Positions 41,503 through 51,374 of a stretch of DNA of 64,000 nt are shown here, piece by piece; positions within the stretch are counted from its first letter, which is position 1; every line of letters starts with the position of its first letter. Origin of the DNA: Pengzhenrongella sicca (GTDB lineage: Bacteria; Actinomycetota; Actinomycetes; Actinomycetales; Cellulomonadaceae); contig NZ_CP071868.1 in the NCBI RefSeq assembly GCF_017569225.1, forward strand, positions 310,001-374,000. Direction: 5' to 3'. The notes beneath the pieces were generated by a model, which made no database searches, was not told the origin of the DNA, and saw only the letters and a program-made list of their open reading frames with translations. A program made the position numbers and the translations under genes.

Positions 41503-41508
41503 TAGCGT
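41503..41508 (+). promoter_or_regulatory. -10 box of exonuclease gene
   Basis: TAGCGT is followed by six bases and ATG 41515, a leaderless arrangement. Confidence 0.5.
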
Positions 41509-41514
41509 GCAGCC

Positions 41515-42462
41515 ATGCCGGACCGCGCACCGTTGCTCTTGCTGGACACCGCCTCGCTGTACTACCGGGCCTTCTTCGGGATCCCCGACAGCGTCCGCTC
41601 GCCCGACGGCCTGCCCGTCAACGCGGTTCGCGGGCTGCTCGACATGACCGCGAGCCTGCTGCTGAGCCGCCGGCCCGACCGGCTCGTGGCGTGCTGGGAC
41701 GACGACTGGCGGCCGGCGTTCCGGGTCGCCGCGATCCCGTCGTACAAGGCGCACCGCCTCGCCCCCGGGACGACGGACGTCGAGGCGACCCCGGACCTGC
41801 TCAGCCCGCAGATCCCCGTCATCGTCGAGGTGCTCGCCGCGCTCGGGATCGCGCGCGTCGGCGCGGCGGGCTTCGAGGCCGACGACGTCATCGGCACCCT
41901 GGTCGCGCGCGAGGGCGCCGTGCCCGCCGCACGCCGGCAGCCCGTCGAGATCGTCACCGGCGACCGCGACCTGTTCCAGCTCGTGGACGACGCCACCGGC
42001 GTGCGCGTGCTGTACCCCTCGCGCGGGGTGTCCGACCTCGACGTCGTGGACCAGGCCCGGCTCCGGGACAAGTACGGCGTGCCGACGGGCCAGGCGTACG
42101 CCGACATGGCGGTGCTGCGCGGCGACCCGAGCGACGGCCTGCCCGGCGTGCGGGGGATCGGCGAGAAGACCGCCGTCGCCCTGCTCGCGCGGTACGGCGA
42201 CCTCGCCGGGATCCTGGCCGCGCGCGACGCGCGCGATCCGGGCCTCACGGCGACGCAGCGCACGCGCCTGACCGAGGCCGCCGACTACCTGGCGGTCGCG
42301 CCCGGCGTCGTGCGGGTCGCGCCCGACGCCCCGCTCGCGCCGTTCGACGACGCCGTGCCGCGCACGCCCGCCGATCCGGACGCGCTGGTCGCGCTCGCCG
42401 AGCGCTGGGGGCTGGCCTCGAGCGTGACCAGGCTGGTCACGGCGATGTCCGGCGAGCGCTGA
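41515..42462 (+). CDS. 5'-3' exonuclease (FEN-like, polymerase I N-domain type)
   Basis: The 315-residue protein matches the stand-alone 5'-nuclease family. It has LLLLDTASLYYRAFFG, VACWDDDWRPAFR, YKAHR, FEADDVIGTLVARE, the acidic metal site VTGDRDLFQLVDD and the helix-hairpin-helix GLPGVRGIGEKTAVALLARYG. It should remove flaps and RNA primers during replication and repair. Length and motif order are normal and all expected acidic residues are present. Confidence 0.93.
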   Translation: MPDRAPLLLLDTASLYYRAFFGIPDSVRSPDGLPVNAVRGLLDMTASLLLSRRPDRLVACWDDDWRPAFRVAAIPSYKAHRLAPGTTDVEATPDLLSPQIPVIVEVLAALGIARVGAAGFEADDVIGTLVAREGAVPAARRQPVEIVTGDRDLFQLVDDATGVRVLYPSRGVSDLDVVDQARLRDKYGVPTGQAYADMAVLRGDPSDGLPGVRGIGEKTAVALLARYGDLAGILAARDARDPGLTATQRTRLTEAADYLAVAPGVVRVAPDAPLAPFDDAVPRTPADPDALVALAERWGLASSVTRLVTAMSGER

Positions 42463-42485
42463 CCCGCCCCGGCGAACGCCACCCG

Positions 42486-42929
42486 CTACGGGGTGGGGAC
42501 CTGCTCGAGGACGAACACCGGGATCTCGCGCGCCGTCCGGCGCTGGTAGTCCGCGTACGGGGGGTACGCCGCGACCGCGCGCTCCCACCAGAGGCTCTTC
42601 TCCTCGCCCGTGACCTCGCGCGCGACCATGTCCCAGCGCTGCGGCCCGTCCTGCAGCTCCACGAGGGGGTTCGCGACGACGTTCGCGTACCAGACGGGGT
42701 TCTTCGCGGCCCCGCCGAGCGAGGCCACGACGGCGTAGGCCCCCTCGTGCTCGACCCGCATGAGGGCGGCCTTGCGCACCTTGCCGGACGTCGCGCCGAG
42801 CGTGGTGAGCACCACGACCGCTCGCCCGCCCAGCGTGGTGCCCCGCAGCCCGCCAGAGCTCTCGTACAGCGCGACCTGGTCGCGGGTCCGCTTCTCGCGG
42901 CTGGGCTCGTACGCTCCGATGAGTGGCAT
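42486..42929 (-). CDS. Deazaflavin (F420)-dependent nitroreductase-family protein
   Basis: The 147-residue protein begins [23 protein letters not shown] and contains [29 protein letters not shown] and [19 protein letters not shown], the hallmark segments of the DDN family (TIGR00026). Members use reduced F420 to reduce quinones or nitro compounds and often sit at the membrane face. The substrate is not known. CAGACT on the reverse strand at 42936-42941 may be the -10 box of a leaderless message. Confidence 0.9.
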   Translation of the reverse strand: MPLIGAYEPSREKRTRDQVALYESSGGLRGTTLGGRAVVVLTTLGATSGKVRKAALMRVEHEGAYAVVASLGGAAKNPVWYANVVANPLVELQDGPQRWDMVAREVTGEEKSLWWERAVAAYPPYADYQRRTAREIPVFVLEQVPTP

Positions 42930-43020
42930 CCGACAAGTCTGCCCCCGCTCGGCCGACCCGGCAGGGCAGGGCAGAATGCACACCTGCCCGGGCATCCGGG
43001 CGCGAGACGAGGAGCGCCAC

Positions 43021-43500
43021 GTGATCACGGTCAGCACCGACGGTTCATGCCTGCGCAACCCGGGCGGCGCGAGCGGCTGGGCGTGGGTCAACCACGACGG
43101 GACGACGGCGTCCGGCGGGCTGGCCTCGGGGACGAACCAGATCGCCGAGCTGATGGCGGTCCGCGCCGCGATCGAGGCGCACCCCGGCCCGGAGCCGCTC
43201 CAGATCGAGTCCGACTCGCAGTACGCGATCAAGTGCGCCTCGGTGTGGGTCCAGGGCTGGAAGCGCAAGGGCTGGCGCACCGCGAGCGGCTCGCCCGTGC
43301 AGAACCTCGCCGTCGTGCAGGGGATCGAGCGGGCCATCAGCGAGCGCACCGGGCCGGTCGCGTTCACGTGGGTGCGCGGGCACGTCGGCAACGAGTTCAA
43401 CGAGCGTGCGGACGTGCTCGCCGGGCGGGCGGCGCGCGAGGCGCTCGCGGGCCGCGGCACGCCGGAGCGCGACGAGAAGGTGGCGGACCTGCTCTTCTGA
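43021..43500 (+). CDS. rnhA: Ribonuclease H (RNase HI)
   Basis: From GTG 43021 with GAGGAG 14 bases upstream the product is 159 residues. The catalytic carboxylates are Asp7 (VSTDGSC), Glu43 ([10 protein letters not shown]), Asp65 ([10 protein letters not shown]) and Asp131 (FNERADVLA), with His121 in [10 protein letters not shown]. It cleaves RNA in RNA-DNA hybrids. The C-terminal 25 residues are a charged tail. It ends 44 bases before the convergent ABC permease. Confidence 0.94.
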   Translation: MITVSTDGSCLRNPGGASGWAWVNHDGTTASGGLASGTNQIAELMAVRAAIEAHPGPEPLQIESDSQYAIKCASVWVQGWKRKGWRTASGSPVQNLAVVQGIERAISERTGPVAFTWVRGHVGNEFNERADVLAGRAAREALAGRGTPERDEKVADLLF

Positions 43501-43543
43501 CCGCCGCGCCGAAGCAGACCGCGCTGCCACCCGGCGTCCCGCG

Positions 43544-46162
43544 TCAGTCGACCGACACGGCGTCAAGCACCCGCAGGCGCGCGGCCCGCACCGCGGGCCA
43601 GCCGGCCGCGAGCACCCCGGCCACGACGGCGAGGACGAGCGTCCAGCCGACCGTCGCCCACGGGATCACGAGCGTCGTGAGCCCGACGTCGGAGAAGACC
43701 GCGGGCATCGCCGCGGCGAGGGCGATCCCCACCGCGACGCCGACCACCGTGCCGAACAGTGCGGTCAGCACCGACTCGATCGTCACCGTCCCGGCCAGCT
43801 GCAGGCGTCCGAGCCCGACGGCTCGCATCAACCCGATCTCGCGGGTGCGCTCGATCACCGACAGCGCGAGCGTGTTGACGATGCCCAGGATCGCGATCAC
43901 GACGGACAGCGCGAGCAGCGCGTAGAGGATGACCAGCACCTGGTCGACCTGCTCGGCGAGCACGCTCGCGAACTCGTCGTTGTCCAGCACCGCGACCACC
44001 ACGAACGGCACGACCGCGCGCGTGAGGTCCGCCCGGAGTCCGGCGCGGTCGGTGCCGGCCGCGGCCGCGACGAACACCAGCGTGACCTGGCGCCCGGTGG
44101 CGGGCACGAGGCGCTCGAACAGCGGCTCGGGCAGCACGACGGGCGCGGGGATCGCGGGGGAGTCGATGATCGCCCCGACCGTCGCCGTCGTCGACCGCGT
44201 GGCGGACGTGAGCGCGAGCGACGTGCCGAGCTCCCACCCCGCGTCCTGCGCCGCGCCCCGTTGGACCGCGACCTCCCCGGCGGCCAGGCGTGTGAGCGAG
44301 CCCGCGGTCGTTTCGATCTCCATCGTCCGTCCGAACGCGCCGGGGTCGAGCCCGACGACGGTCGTGGGCGTCCGGTCGCCCGACCCCGCCGCCCCCGAAC
44401 CCGCCGCCCCCGCGCGCGCGATCAGGACCGAGCCGAGCGTGACGGCGTCGGCCGCCGCGACGCCCGGGACGCCCGCGATGGCCGGCAGCGCGTCCGCGGG
44501 CAGCGCCCCGGTCGCCGAGCGGAGCACGAAGTCGGCCGTCGAGGTCTCGGCGACGATCGCGCGCGTGGAGCCCTGGGCCGACGCGGCGAGCACCCCGGAC
44601 GCACCGACCAGCGCCATCCCGATCATCAGCGCGCCCGCGGTGGTGGCCGTGCGGCGGGGGTTGCGGGTCACGTTCTGTCGGGCGAACCGGCCGATGGGCC
44701 GGAACGCCAGCACGAAGCCGACGGCGAGCACGCCGAGCGCCGCGCGGGCGATCGCGGGTGCGAGCCCGAGCATCCCGAGCACCACCGCGGCCGCGCCCAC
44801 GCCGAGCAGCGCGGGGGCGTCGACCCGAACGGCGCCGAGCGGGCCGGCCCCGATCAGCTCGGCGTCGAGGCCGGGCCGCGCCACCGCGACGGCCACCGCC
44901 GCGGCCCCGGCGACCGTCAGCAGGCCCCCGACGAGCGCCCGCACCCGCAGGCCGCGCTCGTCGCCCACGACGTCGTCGCGCATCGCCTGCACCGGCGGCG
45001 TGAGCGCGGCGCGCCGGGCCGGCAGCGCGCCCGCGCACAGGCTCACGAGCGTGCCGATGAGCAGCGAGAAGGCCACCGTTCGCGGGTCGAGCGGGATCCG
45101 GCCCGACAGCACCATGCCGAACCGGTCCAGCACCTCGCGCAGGCCGCTGACGAGCGCCAGCCCGGCAACGACCCCGAGCGCCGAGCCGACCAACCCGACG
45201 ACGCCTGCCTGGACCACGATCGACGCGAACACCTGCAGGGGCGAGGCGCCGAGCGCGCGCAGCAGCGCGAGCTCGCGCATGCGCTGGCGGACCGACATCG
45301 CGAACGTGTTGGCGATGATGAACGCGCCGACGAACAGCGAGATGCCCGCGAACACGAGCAAGAACGTCGCGACGAAGCCGAGCGCGGCGTCGATGTCGGC
45401 GCGGACCTCGGCCCGCAGGAGGTCGCCGGTCACGGCCTCGGCCCGCGAGCCGACGACTGGGTCGAGGCGGTCGACCAGCGCCGCCGGCGTGACGTCGTCA
45501 GCCGCGTAGACCGCGATCGACTGGACCATCCCGTTCGCGGCGTAGGCGGCCGTCGCGGTGGGCACGTCGAGGAAAAGCACGGTGGCGCCCGCGAGCGGCG
45601 CGCCGAAGTCGACCCGCCCGACGACCGTGACCGTGCGGACCGCGCCGCCGATCACGGCCGTCGTGCGCTCGCCGAGGGCGAGGCCGGACTGGGCGAGCGT
45701 CTGCGCGGCGAGCGCGATCTCGTCCGAGCCCGCGGGCGCGCGGCCGGCGTCGACCCGCACGGTCGGGTCGTCCGGGTAGAGCGCCTGCGCGAAGCTGGGC
45801 GCCTGGCCCCGGGTCACCGCCGCCCCGTCGGCGCCGACGAGGACCGCGGGGCCGACGATGTCGGGCAGGGCGAGCTCGACCCCGGGCACGTCCGCGACGT
45901 CGTCGGCGAGGGCGATCGGGATGGCGTTGCGGGCGTCGCCGACCTGCCCGCCGGTCGCGGACGCGGAGCCTGCGGCCGCCGAACCGCGCACGTAGGCGTC
46001 CCCGGCCAGGGAGCTCTCGACGATGTCGTTGAACGTGGACGCGAGCATCGTGCGCAGCGAGAACGTCCCCGCGACGAACGCGACGCCGAGGGTCACCGCG
46101 AGCACCGAGAGCACGAACCGCACCGGGTGGCTGCGGATGGTGCGCAGCGCGACGCGGCGCAT
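43544..46162 (-). CDS. ABC transporter permease (FtsX/MacB-like, duplicated)
   Basis: The 872-residue protein has two FtsX-type permease modules. It begins with [20 protein letters not shown] (TM1), a large external loop, three more helices, a central pair of helices near residue 490, and a second module ending with [51 protein letters not shown] and [21 protein letters not shown] are the cytoplasmic coupling helices of the two halves. Such permeases move lipids, lipoproteins or peptides or act as mechanotransducers. The start overlaps the ATPase stop by one base (TGATG). Confidence 0.93.
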   Translation of the reverse strand: MRRVALRTIRSHPVRFVLSVLAVTLGVAFVAGTFSLRTMLASTFNDIVESSLAGDAYVRGSAAAGSASATGGQVGDARNAIPIALADDVADVPGVELALPDIVGPAVLVGADGAAVTRGQAPSFAQALYPDDPTVRVDAGRAPAGSDEIALAAQTLAQSGLALGERTTAVIGGAVRTVTVVGRVDFGAPLAGATVLFLDVPTATAAYAANGMVQSIAVYAADDVTPAALVDRLDPVVGSRAEAVTGDLLRAEVRADIDAALGFVATFLLVFAGISLFVGAFIIANTFAMSVRQRMRELALLRALGASPLQVFASIVVQAGVVGLVGSALGVVAGLALVSGLREVLDRFGMVLSGRIPLDPRTVAFSLLIGTLVSLCAGALPARRAALTPPVQAMRDDVVGDERGLRVRALVGGLLTVAGAAAVAVAVARPGLDAELIGAGPLGAVRVDAPALLGVGAAAVVLGMLGLAPAIARAALGVLAVGFVLAFRPIGRFARQNVTRNPRRTATTAGALMIGMALVGASGVLAASAQGSTRAIVAETSTADFVLRSATGALPADALPAIAGVPGVAAADAVTLGSVLIARAGAAGSGAAGSGDRTPTTVVGLDPGAFGRTMEIETTAGSLTRLAAGEVAVQRGAAQDAGWELGTSLALTSATRSTTATVGAIIDSPAIPAPVVLPEPLFERLVPATGRQVTLVFVAAAAGTDRAGLRADLTRAVVPFVVVAVLDNDEFASVLAEQVDQVLVILYALLALSVVIAILGIVNTLALSVIERTREIGLMRAVGLGRLQLAGTVTIESVLTALFGTVVGVAVGIALAAAMPAVFSDVGLTTLVIPWATVGWTLVLAVVAGVLAAGWPAVRAARLRVLDAVSVD

Positions 46163-46953
46163 CAGCCGAGCTCGCGCAGCGCGTCGAGGATCGTGCCGGC
46201 CGTCGGCCGGGTGAGCTCGCCGACCAGGTGCCCGTCGGCGAGGAAGAGGACGCGGTGGGCGAACGACGCCGCGTTGGGGTCGTGCGTGACCATCACGACG
46301 CTCTGGCCGAGGTCGTCGACGGACGCCCGCAGGAACGTGAGGACCTCGCGGGCGGACCGGGAGTCCAGGTTGCCGGTCGGCTCGTCGGCGAACACGATCG
46401 CGGGCCTCGACACCAGGGCCCGTGCGCACGCGACCCGCTGCTGCTGCCCGCCGGATAGCTCGCTCGGGCGGTGGTGCAGGCGGTCCGCGAGCCCGACCGC
46501 CGCGATGACGGAGTCGAGGTGGGCCTGGTCGACGCGGCGGCGTGCGATGTCGAGCGGCAGGGTGATGTTCTCGACGGCGGTGAGCGTGGGCACCAGGTTG
46601 TAGGACTGGAACACGAACCCGAGCCGGGTCCGGCGCAGCCGGGTCAGCTGGCGCTCGCTCATCCGGGTGATCTCGGCGCCGTCGACGACGACGCTGCCGG
46701 ACGTCGCCCGGTCGAGCCCGGCGAGGCAGTGCATGAGCGTCGACTTGCCCGAGCCGGACGGTCCCATGATGGCGGTGAGCTCGCCGCGCACGAGGTCGAC
46801 GTCGATCCCGTCGAGCGCGCGCACCGCGGTCTCGCCCGCGCCGTAGGTCTTGACGAGCGTGCGTGCCGTCGCGATGGCCGGCGGGGCGGGTGCGGCGTGC
46901 CGAGGCATGGGGCGCTCCGGTGGGGTGGGCATGGGGGAGTCGTCGGCGGTCAT
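46162..46953 (-). CDS. ABC transporter ATP-binding protein (MacB/LolD type)
   Basis: The 263-residue protein has Walker A GPSGSGKST (Lys70), the Q-loop VFQSYNLVP, signature LSGGQQQRV, Walker B VFADEPTGNLDS and switch His in VTHDPNAA. SYNLVPTLTAVENI is characteristic of the MacB/LolD subfamily that pairs with FtsX permeases. A Pro-rich 28-residue extension precedes the domain. It overlaps both neighbours (ATGA upstream, TGATG downstream), so the three genes are one operon. Confidence 0.95.
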   Translation of the reverse strand: MTADDSPMPTPPERPMPRHAAPAPPAIATARTLVKTYGAGETAVRALDGIDVDLVRGELTAIMGPSGSGKSTLMHCLAGLDRATSGSVVVDGAEITRMSERQLTRLRRTRLGFVFQSYNLVPTLTAVENITLPLDIARRRVDQAHLDSVIAAVGLADRLHHRPSELSGGQQQRVACARALVSRPAIVFADEPTGNLDSRSAREVLTFLRASVDDLGQSVVMVTHDPNAASFAHRVLFLADGHLVGELTRPTAGTILDALRELG

Positions 46954-47525
46954 CGCAGCGGGACGAAGCGGTAGGAGCCGTGCGGGGTCCGGGTGACGCC
47001 GTCGTCGCCGCGCTCGACGAGCCACAGCGTGCGCCGGACCGGGAGCACCATCCGCCCGCCGGCAGCGACCTGGTCGACGAGCTCGGGCGGCAGGCGGCGC
47101 GCGGCCGCCGAGACGAGGATCCGGTCGAAGCCGCGCGCGTCGGGCCGCCCGAGGCGGCGCGGGTCTGCGACCTCGAGCCGGGCCCACGGCATCGACCAGG
47201 CGGCGAGGTTGCGCGCGCCCTGCCGCGCGAGGCTGGGCTCGAGCTCCAGGCCCAGGACCGTCCCGGTCGGCCCGACGAGCCGGGCGAGCAGCGCCGTCGT
47301 CCAGCCAGAACCGGCGCCGACGTCGAGCACGCGCGCGCCGGCGGGGACCCGCAGCAGCCGGAGCATCGCGGCGACCGTCGAGGGCTGGGAGTTCGTCTGC
47401 CCGAGGCCGAGCGGCAGCGGGCGGTCCTCGGCAGCGAACGCGCGCTGCTCGGCGGGGAGGAAGGCGCGCCGGTCGAGGTCGGCCATCGCCGCGCGGATCT
47501 CGGCGGCGCGCTCGAGGTCCGTCAT
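46950..47525 (-). CDS. Protein-L-isoaspartate O-methyltransferase-like protein
   Basis: From ATG 47525 (GGAGG eight bases upstream) the product is 191 residues. It has RRAFLPAEQRAFA, the PCMT motif LGLGQTNSQPSTVAAML, SAM-binding VLDVGAGSGWTTALLARL and FDRILVSAAARRLPPELVDQV. PCMT repairs isoaspartyl residues in aged proteins. The protein is short and is translationally coupled to the ABC exporter genes, so it might instead modify an exported substrate; that is inference. An earlier ATG at 47561 lacks a ribosome-binding site. Confidence 0.85.
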   Translation of the reverse strand: MTDLERAAEIRAAMADLDRRAFLPAEQRAFAAEDRPLPLGLGQTNSQPSTVAAMLRLLRVPAGARVLDVGAGSGWTTALLARLVGPTGTVLGLELEPSLARQGARNLAAWSMPWARLEVADPRRLGRPDARGFDRILVSAAARRLPPELVDQVAAGGRMVLPVRRTLWLVERGDDGVTRTPHGSYRFVPLR

Positions 47526-47586
47526 CCACCACCTCCGCAGCGCAGGCGTGACCTTCGCCAAGCCTAGGGGCGCGGGCGCCGCGTCG

Positions 47587-50500
47587 TCAGGCGAGCAGCT
47601 CGCGCACGTCGGCCGCGGTCAGCACCGAGCTGAACAGGTCGCCGTCGTCCAGCACCGCGTCGACGAGCGCCGCCTTGCGCGCCTTGAGTGCCATCACCTT
47701 CTCCTCGATCGTGTCGGCCGCGATCAGGCGATAGACGAGCACGTTGCGGTGCTGGCCGATCCGGTGCGAGCGGGAGATCGCCTGCTGCTCAGTCGCCGGG
47801 TTCCACCACGGGTCGAGCAGGAAGACGTAGTCGGCCTCGGTGAGGTTCAGGCCGGTGCCGCCCGCCTTGAGGCTGATGAGGAAGACCGGCGCGGTGCCGG
47901 TGCGGAACTCGTCGATGACGTCGGCGCGGCGCACCGTCGATCCGTCGAGGTAGGTGAAGGGCACCCCGGCGGCGGTGAGGCGGTCGGCGGCGAGCGCCAG
48001 GTAGGAGGTGAACTGGCTGAACACGAGGGCACGGTGGCCCTCCGCGACGACGTCCGTGAGCCGGTCGAGCAGCGCGTCGAGCTTGCTGGACGGCAGGCCC
48101 GCGTGCTCGGGGTCGATCAGCGACGCGTCGAGGGCGAGCATGCGCAGCAGGGTCAACGACCGGTAGACGATGAACCGCTGCCGGTCGAGGTCGTCGACGA
48201 GGCCGAGGATCTTGCGGCGCTCCCGCTGGAGGTAGAGGTCGTACAGCGCGCGGTGCCCCGGCGACAGCTCGACCGTGAGGGTCTGCTCCTGCTTCTCGGG
48301 CAGGTCGGCCGCGACGACCTCCTTGGTGCGGCGCAGCAGGAACGGCCGAATCCGCTGCCGGAGCCGGCCGAGCCGCACCGAGCGCAGGTGCGCGACGTCG
48401 GCGGGGGCGTCGCCGGCGCCCGGCCCGCTCGAGATGCCGGCGCGCACGCCCTCGATCGGCCGGACGTACTGATCGGCGAAGGTCCGGGCCGACGAGAGCA
48501 GCCCCGGCGTGACGATCGAGAACAGGGCGTGCAGGTCCGCGAGGGAGTTCTCCATCGGCGTGCCCGTCACGGCGAGGGTGAAGCCGACCTCCAGGTCCCG
48601 CGCGCACTCGTGCACGCGGGCCGACGGGTTCTTGACGTTCTGCGCCTCGTCGAGGATCAGCCCCGCCCAGCCAGTGCCGGTGGCGATCGCCTGGTACGCC
48701 TCGAAATCGAGCCGCAGCAGGGCGTAGCTGGTGACGACGACGTCGGCCCCCGCAGCCACCTCGGCCACGGACGTCGAGCTCGCGGCGTCGGTGGCGCTCA
48801 GCCGCCGCACGGTGAGGCCTGGGGTGAAGCGGGCGGCCTCGGTGACCCAGTTGGGGCCGACGGAGGTGGGGGCCACGACCAGGAACGGGCGCGCCGGCTC
48901 TCCGGGCGGCCGCTCCTGCGCCACGTGCTGGATGAGCGCGAGGCACTGGAGCGTCTTGCCGAGCCCCATGTCGTCGGCCAGGATCCCGCCCAGCTGGTGC
49001 CGCCACAGGAACGCGAGCCAGCCGAAGCCCTCGACCTGGTAGGGCCGCAGCTCGGCGCGCAGCCCGGTGGGCAGCGGCGTCGCTCGCGGCGCCGGGTCGC
49101 CCGCCTCGTCGAGCAGCGGTCGCCACTGCGGCGCCGGGACGGCCTCGTCCGCGAGCTCGGCGAGGTCGGCCCACAGGCTCGTCTGGTGCCGGCTGATCCG
49201 CGGCCCCGTCTGCCACTCGTCGAGCTCCGCCGCCTCGGCGATGAGCGCCGCCAGCGGCTCGAAGGCGGGGTGGGTGAGCGCGAGGTAGCTGCCGTCGATC
49301 AGCAGCAGCTTGCGCCGGCCCTTGACGAGCGCCCGGAAGAGCGGCACGAACGGGATCGTGCGCCCGTCGACCGTGACCGTCACGCCGAGATCGAACCAGT
49401 CGTTCTTCTCGGTCGGCTGGGCGGTCACCGTGAGCACCGGCGTGCCGCGGAGCTCGCGGTAGTCGGGCTGGGTGCCGACGGTGTCCACCCGCAGCCCGGG
49501 CCGGGCCGCGAGGCGGGGCAGCGTGACCGCCACGAACTCGGCGGCCTCGAGGTCGCGCAGAGTGACCGGTAAGGGCACAGTCACCGGCAACGGCAGGGTC
49601 ACCGGCACGGGATGGTCCCCGGGGGTAGCGGGCCACCAAGAATCCGGCAGCGCGCCGGCGGGCACGACGTCGCGGGCGTCGGGCGTGGGCCCGGACCGGG
49701 CGTGCCCGTCCCAGCCCCAGGCGAGGTCGAGCGTGTGGCGAGGGGCGTGCCGGACGGTCAGCACGAGCGTCGGCGGCGCGGGCAGGGGCAGGGCCACCGT
49801 GCCGTCGGCGCTGCCGACGTCGAGCCCGGCCAGCAGGGCCGGCACGTGCTCGCGCACGAACTCGTCGGCCTGGTCCGCCGGCACGAGGACGCCCTCGCCC
49901 AGCGCGTCCGCGACGCTGCGGCCACCCCTGGCTCCGAGGAGCGTGAGCTGGTGGGCGCCCAGCGGCCGTGCGGTGGGCGCCAGCACGACCTGGCGCGGCC
50001 GCTCGAGGTCGACGACGTAGATCCCGTGGGCGCCGATCGGGTGGGCGTCGCGCACCTCGGTCGGCGTGCCGTCGACCGTCAGCCGGGCGCGCAGGCGGAT
50101 GCCGTCCGCCGAGCGCGCGGCGTCGAGCCCCAGGTCGGCGCCGTCGGCGAAGCGCACTGTGGCGCCGGCGCCCGAGCCGACGAAGGCGATGCCCATCGAC
50201 CGGGCCTGGGCGAGCAGGTCCCACAGCACCGGGTTGACGAACTCGTCGAGGTACACCCAGGCGAGGTCTCCGCCCGGCAGCGCGGGGCCTGCGGCCCGGT
50301 GCAGCGCGCCGAACTGGCAGAACCAGCGGTGCTGCTCGGCGTCCAGGCCGAGCCGGCCCCGCAGCTGCGCGATGTTGGTCCAGGTGACGTTGCTCCGGGT
50401 CCAGCCGCGCGCCGAGCGCAGGACGGGGCGCACGCCGAGCCGGTACACGCCGAGCCCCTCGGGTTGCTGGTCGGTGTCGACGGCGTCGGCGTCGGCCGTG

Positions 50501-50820
50501 GGCGTGCGCGCGGTGGTTCTGCCTCCGACGGCGCGGGAGGTGGGGCCGTTCCACCTGTCGCGGGTGTGCGGCGTCAGCTCGCGCAGCTCGAACTGCAGCC
50601 CGAGCGTGCGGGCCGGCGCACACTGCTGCGCGGTCCCGTGCGTGGAGTCGTGCGCCGCCGCATTCAGGGCCAGCCCGCCCAGCACCTGGCGCCACCGCTC
50701 CGCCTCGGCGTCGGCAACGTGTGCTGCGTCGGCGACGTGTGCTGCATGGGCGACGTGTGCTGCGCCGGCGGCTCGCGCCTCGCCGGGATGCGCCGCTCCC
50801 GCGGGCTCCTCGGTGGGCAT
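47587..50820 (-). CDS. SNF2-family DNA/RNA helicase
   Basis: The 1077-residue protein has an N-terminal region of unknown fold (about 1-560) and an SNF2 ATPase core: QVEGFGWLAFLWRHQLGGIL then ADDMGLGKT (near residue 620), LILDEAQNVKN (DEAQ instead of DEAH, near 727), TGTPMENSL, and a C-terminal helicase domain with VFSQFTSYL, GGTGLNLTEADYVF and QAISRSHRIGQ. It probably remodels protein-DNA complexes or is linked to transcription recycling (RapA-like). The first 40 residues carry an AHVADA repeat encoded by 18-bp DNA repeats. Some residues in 490-510 are also repetitive (VTLPLPVTVPLPV). Confidence 0.92.
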   Translation of the reverse strand: MPTEEPAGAAHPGEARAAGAAHVAHAAHVADAAHVADAEAERWRQVLGGLALNAAAHDSTHGTAQQCAPARTLGLQFELRELTPHTRDRWNGPTSRAVGGRTTARTPTADADAVDTDQQPEGLGVYRLGVRPVLRSARGWTRSNVTWTNIAQLRGRLGLDAEQHRWFCQFGALHRAAGPALPGGDLAWVYLDEFVNPVLWDLLAQARSMGIAFVGSGAGATVRFADGADLGLDAARSADGIRLRARLTVDGTPTEVRDAHPIGAHGIYVVDLERPRQVVLAPTARPLGAHQLTLLGARGGRSVADALGEGVLVPADQADEFVREHVPALLAGLDVGSADGTVALPLPAPPTLVLTVRHAPRHTLDLAWGWDGHARSGPTPDARDVVPAGALPDSWWPATPGDHPVPVTLPLPVTVPLPVTLRDLEAAEFVAVTLPRLAARPGLRVDTVGTQPDYRELRGTPVLTVTAQPTEKNDWFDLGVTVTVDGRTIPFVPLFRALVKGRRKLLLIDGSYLALTHPAFEPLAALIAEAAELDEWQTGPRISRHQTSLWADLAELADEAVPAPQWRPLLDEAGDPAPRATPLPTGLRAELRPYQVEGFGWLAFLWRHQLGGILADDMGLGKTLQCLALIQHVAQERPPGEPARPFLVVAPTSVGPNWVTEAARFTPGLTVRRLSATDAASSTSVAEVAAGADVVVTSYALLRLDFEAYQAIATGTGWAGLILDEAQNVKNPSARVHECARDLEVGFTLAVTGTPMENSLADLHALFSIVTPGLLSSARTFADQYVRPIEGVRAGISSGPGAGDAPADVAHLRSVRLGRLRQRIRPFLLRRTKEVVAADLPEKQEQTLTVELSPGHRALYDLYLQRERRKILGLVDDLDRQRFIVYRSLTLLRMLALDASLIDPEHAGLPSSKLDALLDRLTDVVAEGHRALVFSQFTSYLALAADRLTAAGVPFTYLDGSTVRRADVIDEFRTGTAPVFLISLKAGGTGLNLTEADYVFLLDPWWNPATEQQAISRSHRIGQHRNVLVYRLIAADTIEEKVMALKARKAALVDAVLDDGDLFSSVLTAADVRELLA
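50708..50761. repeat. Three 18-bp tandem repeats inside SNF2 gene 5' end
   Basis: Three near-identical 18-bp units, each containing ACGTGTGCT, encode the AHVADA repeat near residue 20-38. They keep the reading frame. Confidence 0.88.
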
Positions 50821-51010
50821 CTGGCGATCCTGTCACACGGTGCCGACACGCCTACCCGCCGCCCGACTGCCTCGCTCGGCGCCGACTGACGTCCACCGGA
50901 ACCGGTGAGGTAGTCCATCTCTGGCGAGGTAGTGCTTCCAGAGGGACTACTTCGGCGCGAATAGACGACCTCGGCGCTGCGAGGTGGGAGAGCTCAGCGC
51001 CGCGGGAGGA

Positions 51011-51310
51011 TCAGGCCGACGGGGGTGGGTCGAGGTGGCGCTTGGGGCCCGGTCGGCCGGGCGCGCGGCGCTCCTCGATCCCGTCCAGGGTCGCGGCGCG
51101 CCAGACGGCGCCGCCGTTGAGCTTGCCGTCGGGAGCGGGCAGCCACGGCACCTTGCGGGACAGCCACACGCGGATCGTGGCGTGCTCGACGCCGAGCCGG
51201 TCGGCCAGCCGGCCGATGTCGTACAGGTCATCGAGTCCCTGCGACGGCCGGGCGTGCAGGTGCTGCCGGATCGGCTGCGGGGCTTCCACAGAAGGATCGT
51301 ATCGGGTCAC
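51011..51310 (-). CDS. Small helix-turn-helix DNA-binding protein
   Basis: The 99-residue protein contains LYDIGRLADRLGVEHATIRVWLS (residues 28-51), a MerR/AlpA-like helix-turn-helix, then a basic GRPGPKRH tail. The KLNGGAVWRAATLDGIEERR segment resembles the wing region of excisionase-like proteins. It could be a phage-type regulator or a core small DNA-binding protein; no partner gene is adjacent. The 190 bp between it and the SNF2 gene hold nothing I recognise. Confidence 0.65.
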   Translation of the reverse strand: MTRYDPSVEAPQPIRQHLHARPSQGLDDLYDIGRLADRLGVEHATIRVWLSRKVPWLPAPDGKLNGGAVWRAATLDGIEERRAPGRPGPKRHLDPPPSA

Positions 51311-51336
51311 GTCGCGCTTGCGTGACGGATCCCTAT

Positions 51337-51353
51337 GTCACGGATCGGTAACG
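51337..51353 (+). promoter_or_regulatory. Candidate MtrA-like direct-repeat site
   Basis: GTCACG-GATCG-GTAACG is a direct repeat with an 11-bp period, just upstream of the promoter for an envelope carboxypeptidase-like gene. The match to MtrA sites is by resemblance only. Confidence 0.4.
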
Positions 51354-51361
51354 AAGTCTGT

Positions 51362-51367
51362 TAACCT
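51362..51367 (+). promoter_or_regulatory. -10 box of VanY-like gene 2
   Basis: TAACCT ends seven bases before GTG 51375; no Shine-Dalgarno sequence is present. Confidence 0.55.
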
Positions 51368-51374
51368 GTACCGC

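Noticed and set aside
43406-46603. A 1,065-codon open frame on the forward strand opposite the ABC permease
   Set aside because: It is antisense to a well-supported permease and has a His/Arg/Asp-rich composition expected from reading GC-rich DNA in the wrong frame.
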